A stretch of DNA of 48,042 bases, taken from assembly GCA_016928975.1 (NCBI GenBank), contig JAFGJR010000223.1, forward strand, positions 1 through 48,042. Reading direction: 5' to 3'. Below are positions 34,007 to 40,750 of this stretch, piece by piece. A program made the translations under genes and the position numbers. The notes beneath the pieces were generated by a model, which ran no database searches, was not told where the DNA came from, and saw nothing but the letters and a program-made list of their open reading frames with translations. Source of the stretch: Sedimentisphaerales bacterium. Its GTDB lineage: Bacteria; Planctomycetota; Phycisphaerae; Sedimentisphaerales; SG8-4. Position 1 is the stretch's first letter; each line of letters starts with the position of its first letter.

Positions 34007-35524
34007 TCAGTATCGTTGCAGGAGGTCGAGCATTTTGCCATCGAGCTTGTGGCCCCGGAAGTCCTCGTACTGGACGTCAGAGCGGCCGCTGTCGAGCACG
34101 CCGAGTGAGCCTCGGAAGTTCCATAGTGCCCAGCCGAGCCCGGCCTGCTGCCAGTTCTCGAGGCAATCCTCCATCCATCGCAGGACGACATCGTGCGGCG
34201 TTTGGTTGTAGGCGCCCCATTCCCCGACGATCACGCCCACGCCGGCCTCCTTGAGCTGGACCCAGGGCGCGACGTAGTTGTCCCACAGCCACTGGCGGTC
34301 CATGGCGGTGTCGCTCTGGAACGCCCCGGCGGGGTTGGACGGATCGAATCGCACGACCCGGTTGACATCACCCCAGCGGGGGTTCACCCGCATGGAGAAG
34401 GTCCGGCCGTCGGCCAATTCCAGCCCGATCTCCGTGATGGTCATCCAGTCGCCGGCGATGTTGTTCAGTCGGATCTCCCGCCGGCAGATGAGGAACGGGA
34501 TTGCGAACTCCTGATCGTAGATGTTCTGGTAGATGTTCCACTGGGGCACGTACACGACCTGCTTCCACGGTCCCTCGCCCGGCCCGGGCTTGAAGTCCTG
34601 GTACCACGTGTTCCGCGACACTCCATCCACACGGATTTGCAGCCGCGACGAGCTGGACACCGTGCCCACGCGGACGTGGAACGTGAATGGCTCCGCGATA
34701 TTCGCCTCGATGACCATCGGGGATTGCATGTCCTGCTTGGCCGGTCCGTACAAGTAGCCGGAACACCCCAGCGGCTCCGGCCACATCGGCTCGGCCCACT
34801 GGTCCGCCCCGGAGACCCAGCCGGCCTTGTAGTGGGTCAGCGTGAAGGGTTGGTAGCCGCGCGTGGCCTGCGCGATGCCCAGCGGGATCAAGTTCCAGGA
34901 GGGCGTCACGCCGTAGTTGAGGCCGTCCGCGATGACCAGCCGATTCGGGTCCTCCTCGCGGATCGCCTCGACCAGCAAGGTTACCACCTGGGCATGGACG
35001 TTGGGATCGATATCCGACGGCTCGTTGAGCAGGTTGAAGCTCAGCTCGCGGTTGGGGATGCCCTTGTAGCGCCTGGCGAAATAGGCCCAGTGCTTGGCGC
35101 AGGCCTGCTGGGTGGCAGGATCGGTCCACAGGCTGGTCGGCTCGGGCGGGTCGGCTACTGTATAGCCCGGCGCCCGGTGGAAGTTGAGGCACACGTGCAC
35201 GCCATACTGCTGGCCGTACCCGATCGCCTGGTCGATCCAGTGCACCGCCGTCTCGTTGAATCGAGCCCAGTCGTCGCCGCGAATCCAGAAGCGGTAGTCC
35301 ATCGGCAGCCGTACGAAGTTGAATCCCAGCTCCGAGATGAGCTGGAAGTCCTCCTCGTGGAATGGCGGCGTGGAGCTGCCCTTGTAGAACATCTCCAGCA
35401 GGTTGAACCCGCGCCATCGCGGCAGCTCTTGCGCCGAAGGCTCTGGCTGCCCCAAGGTGACCGCCTGAACCATCCCCCACACCAGCATCACCATCCACAT
35501 CCGTCTTGTCATCATGCGATTCAT
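34007..35524 (-). CDS. GH5-family glycoside hydrolase with an inserted beta-domain
   Basis: A 505-residue secreted cellulase-like enzyme (signal peptide residues 1-25). The barrel shows RWRGFNLLEMF, GFNFVRLPMDYRFW, VCLNFHRAPG, the acid/base NEP in SFNLLNEPSD (Glu168), the histidine of TLTHYKAGW (His231) and the nucleophile in VIVGEWGAYN (Glu435). About 135-170 residues of strand-rich sequence (roughly 265-400, for example ANIAEPFTFHVRVG) are inserted between strand 6 and strand 7, like a carbohydrate-binding module. The ATG overlaps the ancestral stop of the HEPN gene (ATGA), so it may be transcribed from the MNT-HEPN promoter. Confidence 0.87.
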   Translation of the reverse strand: MNRMMTRRMWMVMLVWGMVQAVTLGQPEPSAQELPRWRGFNLLEMFYKGSSTPPFHEEDFQLISELGFNFVRLPMDYRFWIRGDDWARFNETAVHWIDQAIGYGQQYGVHVCLNFHRAPGYTVADPPEPTSLWTDPATQQACAKHWAYFARRYKGIPNRELSFNLLNEPSDIDPNVHAQVVTLLVEAIREEDPNRLVIADGLNYGVTPSWNLIPLGIAQATRGYQPFTLTHYKAGWVSGADQWAEPMWPEPLGCSGYLYGPAKQDMQSPMVIEANIAEPFTFHVRVGTVSSSSRLQIRVDGVSRNTWYQDFKPGPGEGPWKQVVYVPQWNIYQNIYDQEFAIPFLICRREIRLNNIAGDWMTITEIGLELADGRTFSMRVNPRWGDVNRVVRFDPSNPAGAFQSDTAMDRQWLWDNYVAPWVQLKEAGVGVIVGEWGAYNQTPHDVVLRWMEDCLENWQQAGLGWALWNFRGSLGVLDSGRSDVQYEDFRGHKLDGKMLDLLQRY

Positions 35525-35931
35525 TCAGGCCGCACCTCCACCGGCAATAACGAGACGACAAACTCGTACAGCCCGTTCGACACGGACGCCGCTCGGTCAA
35601 ACTGCTCCCGGCTTGGCTCCAGAGCACGCCCAGGGTAGCGATAGAGGTGAGCATAAGGCGTCAGTTCGATTCCCACGTCGATCCAGCCCATGAATCACTC
35701 GTCACACGATGCCGCTGAACGTACCAATGCCTCAACGTCATGAACTCGCTCGATTTCCCTATCGCAGAAAGCCAGGTAGGCTTTCACAGCCTTCTCCGCT
35801 GCCTGCTGACAATGGTAGATGGCGGTGTCAAGCAAGGGCGGTTGGCTCGTGGCCAGGAGGCACGCCGAAGCCAAGTCGTGTTTAGCCTTGGTGAGCCAAC
35901 TGCGCACGAGTTGGGCTTTCGCGTCCATCAT
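35521..35931 (-). pseudogene. HEPN gene interrupted by an in-frame TGA
   Basis: The first 78 codons form the start of a HEPN protein (SWLTKAKHDLASACLLATSQ, IYHCQQAAEKAVKAYLAF, REIERVHDVEAL) and end at TGA 35695-35697. The same frame continues after the stop for 57 more codons, FMGWIDVGIELTPYAHLYRY, then PGRALEPSREQFDRAA, to TGA 35521-35523. That continuation holds the YRYPG segment and last helix expected in a full-length HEPN, so a single nonsense change has cut the gene. The MNT partner upstream is intact. Restored length is about 136 residues. Confidence 0.75.
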
Positions 35932-36244
35932 AAAGCACCTTCCCCTGGTGAGCGATCTTGTACTCTAACGATGCGCGCGCCTCTTTGAAGAAGTCAAAGT
36001 CCTTGCGGGTCCGGACGACAACGTCCTTTGCGATATCGAGGCCGCTGAGGCAACGATGCCCAAGGACCGCGCGTTCGTACTCCGACAGGTCGCTCTCCGA
36101 GAGGATCACCAATAAATCGATGTCACTGCCCCGCGTCGGCACACCCCATACCCGGGAACCAAACAGAATGATCTGCTCCGGCTGAAACTGGTCAACCAGG
36201 CGTCGTACGACCTCACGCAATAGGTTGTCATTTACGGGCTTCAT
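35882..36244 (-). CDS. MNT-type nucleotidyltransferase (antitoxin-like)
   Basis: A 120-residue minimal nucleotidyltransferase: ILFGSRVWGVPTRGSDIDLL has the GS loop and metal-binding DID; the third acidic residue is in DIAKDVVVRTRKDFDFF. It overlaps the HEPN gene by 50 bases. The ATG at 36244 has AGG 8 bases upstream; the ATG six bases earlier is the alternative. A promoter at 36271-36299 gives a very short leader. Since the HEPN partner has a premature stop, the antitoxin gene may now be free of its target. Confidence 0.88.
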   Translation of the reverse strand: MKPVNDNLLREVVRRLVDQFQPEQIILFGSRVWGVPTRGSDIDLLVILSESDLSEYERAVLGHRCLSGLDIAKDVVVRTRKDFDFFKEARASLEYKIAHQGKVLYDGRESPTRAQLAHQG

Positions 36245-36270
36245 GCGCATCGCCTGCTTTCATGCTCCTC

Positions 36271-36299
36271 AGTATAGCACACGCGGAGGTCGGATTCAA
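36271..36299 (-). promoter_or_regulatory. Promoter of the third MNT-HEPN pair
   Basis: TTGAAT and TATACT with a 17-base spacer on the minus strand. The -10 ends 20 bases before the first MNT ATG. A short out-of-frame ATG (36263) lies right at the predicted transcription start. Confidence 0.55.
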
Positions 36300-36327
36300 T
36301 AAGCCGGGCGAGGCCGTGATTGCCGGC

Positions 36328-37584
36328 CTACTCTTCCGGCTCGGGGGCTTCCGTGGCGCGGTCTTTGGTGAGCTCGGCCAGCAGGGCGGTGGCGTAGCAG
36401 CCGGAATCGAGTTCGAAGGCCAGTTCGAGGTAGGGGCCCAGGTCGTCCTGGCCGCTCGTGACGCTGGCGTTTCGAGGCTGGAAGCGCAAAGGCCGTCGGC
36501 CGCCGCGAGAGCCGAAGTGCTTCATCTGCCGCATGTCCAAGTCGCTGAGGTTCTCGCCATCGAGGATCGGGTTTTCGATCTCGCCGGCCGGGCCGGTCAG
36601 CCGCGTCGTGCGTTCGCCCAGCAGGGGGCCGGTCGGGCTGATCTCGAAGCTCTCGCATCGGGGCTGCTCCACCTGGGGCTGCTCCACCCGAAAGCACGCG
36701 CCGTTGGCGTGCTTGTAGGCCATGTCTCCCAGAAGCATCTTGTCGATATCGGGCATTCGCGCCAGCAGCACGCGGTTGAACAGGTCGGACTGGTAGGCGG
36801 AGACGAACAGACCCTTGAGATGCTTGTCGACGGTGTAGAAGACCTTCTTCTTGTTGCCCTTGCCGGCAATCATCGCCCGCAAGGCGCGACGCTGGTCGAA
36901 GAACGATCCCGGCCACGCCCTGGCGGCCTCCTCGTAGCGGCCCTCGTCATACAGACGGCGAGCTTCAAGCACGGCCGGAGAGTCGATGTCTCCGTTGGGA
37001 TGGCCCAGGAACAGACCGGCGAAAGCGGCCGCGTCGTTCTGGACCACAGCCTTGCCGAGCAGGTGGTTGTCCCCATGATTGCCGAATCGCTGCGGCCCGA
37101 AGTAGTTCGGCACGCCTCGCCGGCCGAGGGTCGACAGGACGTTTTGGGCGGTCTCGGTCGCCTGTGGCAGAGGCAGGGCGAGCTTGCGCAACCGGACGAC
37201 GAAGCGGTTGCCTCGCAGATGGCCCGGCTTGAGCTTGTTCGTATGGCGAGTGGTTTGCAGGATCCGCACGTCCGGGATGGCGACCTGCTCCACGCGCTGT
37301 GGCTCGATGTGCTCGATGGAGATCCATTGGCGCGCCACGGCGTGCGCGTCCTTCAACCCCGCCAGGCCGATATCCCTGCGAGAGGCGTTCAATGCTCGTG
37401 CGATGCGGTCCAGCGCCTCGCGCGTGCCGAGCCCTTTCTTCTCGATCTGCGCATACACGTGCGTCCCGGAGCCGCTCGCCTCGTAGAGCGGCAGCTCCTC
37501 GACGAAGAAATCCTCCGGCCGGGTCTTGATGACCCCCCCGATGCCGGCGATGTCGGCCGTCAAGAATGGCAGTGAATCGTGCAT
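36328..37584 (-). CDS. truD: tRNA pseudouridine(13) synthase
   Basis: A 418-residue TruD. The catalytic Asp is D79 in AGLKDAHAVARQWIS; the flanking family blocks are IKTRPEDFFVEELPLYEASG, HTNKLKPGHLRGNRFVVRLR, VPNYFGPQRFGNHGDNH and a C-terminal LELAFELDSGCYATALLAEL. TruD makes pseudouridine at position 13 of tRNA-Glu. An ATG six codons upstream exists inside the repeat cluster at 37590; the start at 37584 fits the family better. No ribosome site is obvious at either. Confidence 0.93.
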   Translation of the reverse strand: MHDSLPFLTADIAGIGGVIKTRPEDFFVEELPLYEASGSGTHVYAQIEKKGLGTREALDRIARALNASRRDIGLAGLKDAHAVARQWISIEHIEPQRVEQVAIPDVRILQTTRHTNKLKPGHLRGNRFVVRLRKLALPLPQATETAQNVLSTLGRRGVPNYFGPQRFGNHGDNHLLGKAVVQNDAAAFAGLFLGHPNGDIDSPAVLEARRLYDEGRYEEAARAWPGSFFDQRRALRAMIAGKGNKKKVFYTVDKHLKGLFVSAYQSDLFNRVLLARMPDIDKMLLGDMAYKHANGACFRVEQPQVEQPRCESFEISPTGPLLGERTTRLTGPAGEIENPILDGENLSDLDMRQMKHFGSRGGRRPLRFQPRNASVTSGQDDLGPYLELAFELDSGCYATALLAELTKDRATEAPEPEE

Positions 37585-37589
37585 TTGCT

Positions 37590-37735
37590 GTTTACGATTC
37601 ATGGTTTACGATTTACGATTCAAACAGTAGCTGGGCCGCTAAACCTGTCCTATAGGTCCGATTCGTCCTATAGGTCCCATGAGCGAAGCCGCCTGAGACC
37701 AGAATGGTAAACGATGAGTCGTAGCTCGTAAATAG
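37590..37735. repeat. Cluster of short intergenic repeats between truD and mtfA
   Basis: TTTACGATT occurs repeatedly in both near-copies (TTTACGATTCATGG, TTTACGATTTACGATTC) and is followed by two copies of GTCCTATAGGTCC, whose core CCTATAGG is palindromic. A further TAAACGATGAGTCG and TCGTAAATAGC lie just before mtfA. The cluster separates divergent genes. Confidence 0.6.
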
Positions 37736-37738
37736 CAA

Positions 37739-38533
37739 ATGCTCTTCCGGAAGACGCGTCGCAGGAGAATCGCCAACCGGCCCTTCCCGGCCGAGTGGTT
37801 GGCGATTGTCGAGAGGAACGTGCCTTTGTTTGTACGCCTGCCGGCGGCCGACCGCGACGAGCTGAAGCGCCACATCCTGATCTTCATGGCGGAGAAGAAG
37901 TTCGAAGGCTGCGGCGGCCTGCGAATGACCGACGAGATCAAGGTCACGATTGCCGCCCATGCGTGCCTGCTCCTGCTGCACCGCCGGACGCAGTACTATC
38001 CCAGCCTCAAATCGATCCTCGTCTACCCGCGCGCCTTCGTGGTCACCAGCCCGCACCTGCTCGGCGGGACGGTCCTGGAGGGCCGGGACGTGCGACTCGG
38101 CGAGTCCTGGCATCGTGGCTCGGTCGTCCTGTCCTGGGACGACGTGCGACGCACCGCCGCCGACATCAACGACGGTCAGAACGTCGTCCTCCATGAGTTC
38201 GCCCACCAGCTCGACAGTTCCGGCGGCAAAGGCGACAGCACCCCCGTCCTGGAGAGCCGCTCCAGCTTCTTGGCCTGGGCCCGCGCCCTGGGCGAGGACT
38301 TCGAGAAGTTCCGCCGTGACATCCGCGCCAACCGCGCCGAAGTCCTCGACGAATACGGCGCCGTCGATCCCGCCGAGTTCTTCGCCGTAGCCACCGAGTG
38401 TTTCTTCGAGCAGCCGGCAGAGTTGCGGCAGGTGTATCCCCGACTCTACGACGAGCTAAGGCGCTTCTACCAACAAGACCCCGCGGCTTCTGACGAGACT
38501 GGCCATAGTGAGCGGTACGAGCCGGGCCGATGA
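37739..38533 (+). CDS. mtfA: M90-family zinc metallopeptidase MtfA
   Basis: A 264-residue MtfA. The zinc site is H152-E153-x-x-H156 in VLHEFAHQLD, with the third ligand expected in EFFAVATECFFEQP. Upstream landmarks are EKKFEGCGGLRMTDEIKVTI and SWDDVRRTAADINDGQNVVL. In E. coli MtfA is an aminopeptidase that also binds the Mlc repressor; whether that regulatory link exists here is unknown. It starts inside the repeat cluster and has no obvious ribosome site. Confidence 0.92.
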   Translation: MLFRKTRRRRIANRPFPAEWLAIVERNVPLFVRLPAADRDELKRHILIFMAEKKFEGCGGLRMTDEIKVTIAAHACLLLLHRRTQYYPSLKSILVYPRAFVVTSPHLLGGTVLEGRDVRLGESWHRGSVVLSWDDVRRTAADINDGQNVVLHEFAHQLDSSGGKGDSTPVLESRSSFLAWARALGEDFEKFRRDIRANRAEVLDEYGAVDPAEFFAVATECFFEQPAELRQVYPRLYDELRRFYQQDPAASDETGHSERYEPGR

Positions 38534-38540
38534 ATCAGAC

Positions 38541-38827
38541 ATGCGATCCAGCAGCCACGAGGAGCCCCGGCATGGTCTCATCGCTTGCTCACCCTTCACC
38601 CGCTTCTGCAAGGAGTGCAATTGCACGGCGCAAGCCGCAGACACATCGTCCCATTCCGTGGTCTTCCGTTTCAGAAACGAGACGTGAACGTCTTGACCTG
38701 CCACGTGTTGTGCTTCCTCTGTCAGGCCGCCCAGGCCGGCTGTCCGATGCACAGGGCGTTCCTCTTCGTGGAATGTGTGCGCAGAAAGGGGGCTGCAGAG
38801 CCAACCTGCAGCCCCAGAATCCACTGA
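38541..38827 (+). pseudogene. Cys-rich zinc-ribbon-like gene, apparently frameshifted
   Basis: Two overlapping plus-strand frames carry complementary halves of a cysteine-rich protein. The first (38541-38687) has SPFTRFCKECNCTAQAADTS and HSVVFRFRNE. The second continues from near 38672 with KRDVNVLTCHVLCFLCQAA, then QAGCPMHRAFLFVECVRRKG, and stops at 38827. Joined, they give CxxCxC, CxxxCxxC and CP motifs in a plausible order. A one-base deletion would explain the split. It follows mtfA directly. I do not know the family, and chance arrangement is possible. Confidence 0.4.
38780..38815 (-). terminator. Hairpin terminator after the PEP-CTERM gene
   Basis: On the minus strand GGGGCTGCA and TGCAGCCCC form a 9-bp stem with a 9-base loop, followed by CCTTTCT. 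It lies 29 bases after the stop of the PEP-CTERM gene. Confidence 0.6.
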
Positions 38828-38843
38828 ATTCACTATCTTATGG

Positions 38844-39491
38844 TCACAATGCCCTGCGTCTGCGGAACCAGCCGACGAGGCCGACGCCGATTGTACCGAG
38901 CAGGATCGCGCCCGGGGCAGGCACCACGGACGTCGCTATCAGATTGTCGATGCCGATGTCGTGCCAGCCTTCGTCACTGCACACAATCAGCGCGACCGGC
39001 GTGGGGGACACAAAACTGATGACCATTCCACCTACGCCGAAGTCGGTTGGGAGAGTGCCAAGAAGGGCGGCCGGATTCGGATTGTACCGATCGCCGTACC
39101 CACTGGTGTAAAAGCTGACCGTGAAATCCGCACCCGGCGTGGCCTCGAACACATAGGCCTCGAATGAACCCGCCAGAACGGGCACGGCGTCGAACGAGAT
39201 CTGGAAGACACCTGGCGTCACGGACGCACTACCATAGGTCCTGAGCCACTTGTCCGTTCCGGTCTTGCCGGTCCAGTCGTCTCCCGCGTCGTCGTTTGTC
39301 CATGCCGCGGCGCCGGTCGCCGTGACTGGCGAGCCGTACACAGCCGTCATGTAGTCGGTGACGAACTGATTGGCGGACGCTACGTAGTCCGGCGCGACGC
39401 CACCGACCGTGGCGCCCTCAAAATCAAACGTGACCGCCCCGTACGCCGGTGTGACCACGGCGAGCATGGCAACCACACTTAACCACTTCAT
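38844..39491 (-). CDS. PEP-CTERM-type exported surface protein
   Basis: A 215-residue protein with a signal peptide (residues 1-19, MKWLSVVAMLAVVTPAYGA), a beta-rich body (VTFDFEGATVGGVAPDYV, FQISFDAVPVLAGSFEAYVF, DFTVSFYTSGYGDRY) and a C-terminal sorting signal: VPAPGAILLGTIGVGLVGWF plus a basic RRRRAL end. This tail is processed by exosortase-type enzymes and is common in Phycisphaerae. GTGAG lies just before the ATG at 39491. A near-consensus promoter sits about 200 bases upstream, leaving a long leader. A function in the matrix or envelope is likely; ligand unknown. Confidence 0.82.
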   Translation of the reverse strand: MKWLSVVAMLAVVTPAYGAVTFDFEGATVGGVAPDYVASANQFVTDYMTAVYGSPVTATGAAAWTNDDAGDDWTGKTGTDKWLRTYGSASVTPGVFQISFDAVPVLAGSFEAYVFEATPGADFTVSFYTSGYGDRYNPNPAALLGTLPTDFGVGGMVISFVSPTPVALIVCSDEGWHDIGIDNLIATSVVPAPGAILLGTIGVGLVGWFRRRRAL

Positions 39492-39694
39492 GTATCTCAC
39501 TCTATACACCTCCATTCTTCCATCTGATTCGTCAGCGATTGTCAGATGCCGACGATGTCCATCCTTCGCTCTGACCGTCACACGGGAGGTCAGAGGCACG
39601 AAGTCACCGGTGATGTCGATTACCGTGGGGATGAACCGATAGAGGTAGGCCGCCGCACACATGCCAGCAGCCCTGTGATCGCAGATCAATCTAT
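39492..39694 (-). other. Long 5' leader of the PEP-CTERM gene
   Basis: About 200 bases between the promoter -10 and the ATG. The gene's frame stays open through it but the residues look non-coding. No known riboswitch fold was recognised. Confidence 0.45.
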
Positions 39695-39723
39695 AGTATA
39701 ACCGCCGGACGGCAACGTGTCAA
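39695..39723 (-). promoter_or_regulatory. Near-consensus promoter upstream of the PEP-CTERM gene
   Basis: TTGACA and TATACT with a 17-base spacer on the minus strand, the best -35/-10 pair in the window together with the one at 45990. Confidence 0.65.
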
Positions 39724-39954
39724 CACGAAAAAATCGAATTGCGTCCAGGGGTGCGGCTGGCATTCGGTGCCGGACTCCAATCTCCACGAAATTCAGTCGC
39801 ACACCTCCCAAGCCGGTCCGTGGCCCTCCAGGCGCCGTGGCGCCCCGCCTCTCGATCCGCCGTGCTAACGCCTCCACCAGCAAGCCCCCGCCGCCCTCGA
39901 CCCGCAGTGCTGTGACTATCTTGTTTGATGATTGAATCGTCGAATGCGGGCGGT

Positions 39955-40052
39955 GATGTCACCCCCGCGCAGGCGGGGGTCCAGAGCTTGCCCTCGCGAA
40001 GGTGGGGGCCATGGAAACTACTGGATTCCCGCCTGCGCGCGAATGACAAGCC
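39955..40052. repeat. Palindromic intergenic repeat element
   Basis: A CCCCCGCGCAGGCGGGGG hairpin is followed by GTCCAGAGCTTGCCCTCGCG, then CTGGATTCCCGCCTGCGCG and AATGAC. This composite palindrome is of the kind found in multiple copies in many bacterial genomes. Frames through it produce the well-known artefact ending TPACAGV and are not genes. Confidence 0.65.
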
Positions 40053-40085
40053 CGTTGCCCTGGTTTGATTGGCTATTCAATCACC

Positions 40086-40196
40086 AATGATCGCTTCAAG
40101 CATCTCGCCAGGGAGACCGGCATCTCCTACCAGCAACTGATCCACCTCTACCTCCGCGAGTGCGTCCACGCCGGCAAGAAACCACCGGGAGTGCGG
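40086..40196 (+). pseudogene. C-terminal fragment of a CopG/RHH antitoxin
   Basis: The frame reads DRFKHLARETGISYQQLIHL, then YLRECVHAGKKPPG, matching the last helices of CopG-type antitoxins (RFKxLARETGIxYQxLIxxYLRxC). The first strand is missing and the sequence upstream is a repeat element, so it is a remnant. Confidence 0.55.
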
Positions 40197-40237
40197 AGTG
40201 CAAGGTACACACGGACTTCAGACTCCAAACCTGGCAC

Positions 40238-40438
40238 CTACATTCTCAATTCCTCCGTGAGCCAGTCGGGACGGTTGGTTGTGATTCCGTCCACGCCGAG
40301 TTTCACTAACCGCGAAGCCTCATCTGGGTCATCCACCGTCCACACGTAGAACTTCAGGCCGGAGGCATTGAAGGCTCGGGCGAATTCCGGGGTGATGCCG
40401 TTGCAGTCCATGTCCACGACGTCGAGACCCTGGTCCTC
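40238..40438 (-). pseudogene. C-terminal fragment of a glycerophosphodiester phosphodiesterase
   Basis: About 66 codons read EDQGLDVVDMDCNGITPEFA, then RAFNASGLKFYVWTVDDPDE, then ASRLVKLGVDGITTNRPDWL. The match to the last 70 residues of the intact gene at 42814-43620 is strong at the protein level but the DNA has clearly diverged, so this is an old partial copy. It has no start and ends at TAG 40238-40240, directly behind the 66-residue gene. Confidence 0.75.
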
Positions 40439-40637
40439 ACGTCTTTCGCTTCTTTCTTGTCACCTTGCTGGTCTGTTCGGCTTGGCGCAGTGCTGCCTCG
40501 AAACGACGGCGGACGGCGGCACGCTCAAAATAGGCTATCGTCTGCTCAGGGGTCATCCCTTCCGTTTCTTTGGCGACCGCTTCTTTCCACTTCCGTGACT
40601 CGCCCACGGCGTCAGACTTCTTCATCTTGGCTTTCAT
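40437..40637 (-). CDS. Small basic hypothetical protein (66 residues)
   Basis: A helical, charged protein: KKSDAVGESRKWKEAVAKET, then EGMTPEQTIAYFERAAVRRR and a lysine/arginine-rich end. GGAGA stands 7 bases before the ATG at 40637. It looks like a small antitoxin or orphan regulatory protein but has no recognisable domain. It lies directly against the glycerophosphodiesterase fragment, in a region rich in gene remnants. Confidence 0.55.
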   Translation of the reverse strand: MKAKMKKSDAVGESRKWKEAVAKETEGMTPEQTIAYFERAAVRRRFEAALRQAEQTSKVTRKKRKT

Positions 40638-40750
40638 AAACAATCTCCAGAGGGCTGATGATCCGAATGGACCAACTGTCTAGCTTCAGACTGTTCCTAA
40701 TGAACACATCAATTATACCAGGCTCGGCTGAATCCGCAAATGCCCCCAAC

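Noticed and set aside
36233..36265. Short ATG frame at the predicted transcription start of the third MNT gene
   Set aside because: Only eleven codons, out of frame and without conservation evidence; mentioned with the promoter but not called a gene.
37613..37735. Minus-strand frame giving GPIGRIGPIGQ-like residues
   Set aside because: Produced by the GTCCTATAGG repeat copies, not by a coding sequence.
39720..40049. 109-codon minus-strand frame through the intergenic repeat
   Set aside because: Contains the typical translated-repeat artefact (ending TPACAGV) and matches the palindromic element rather than a gene.
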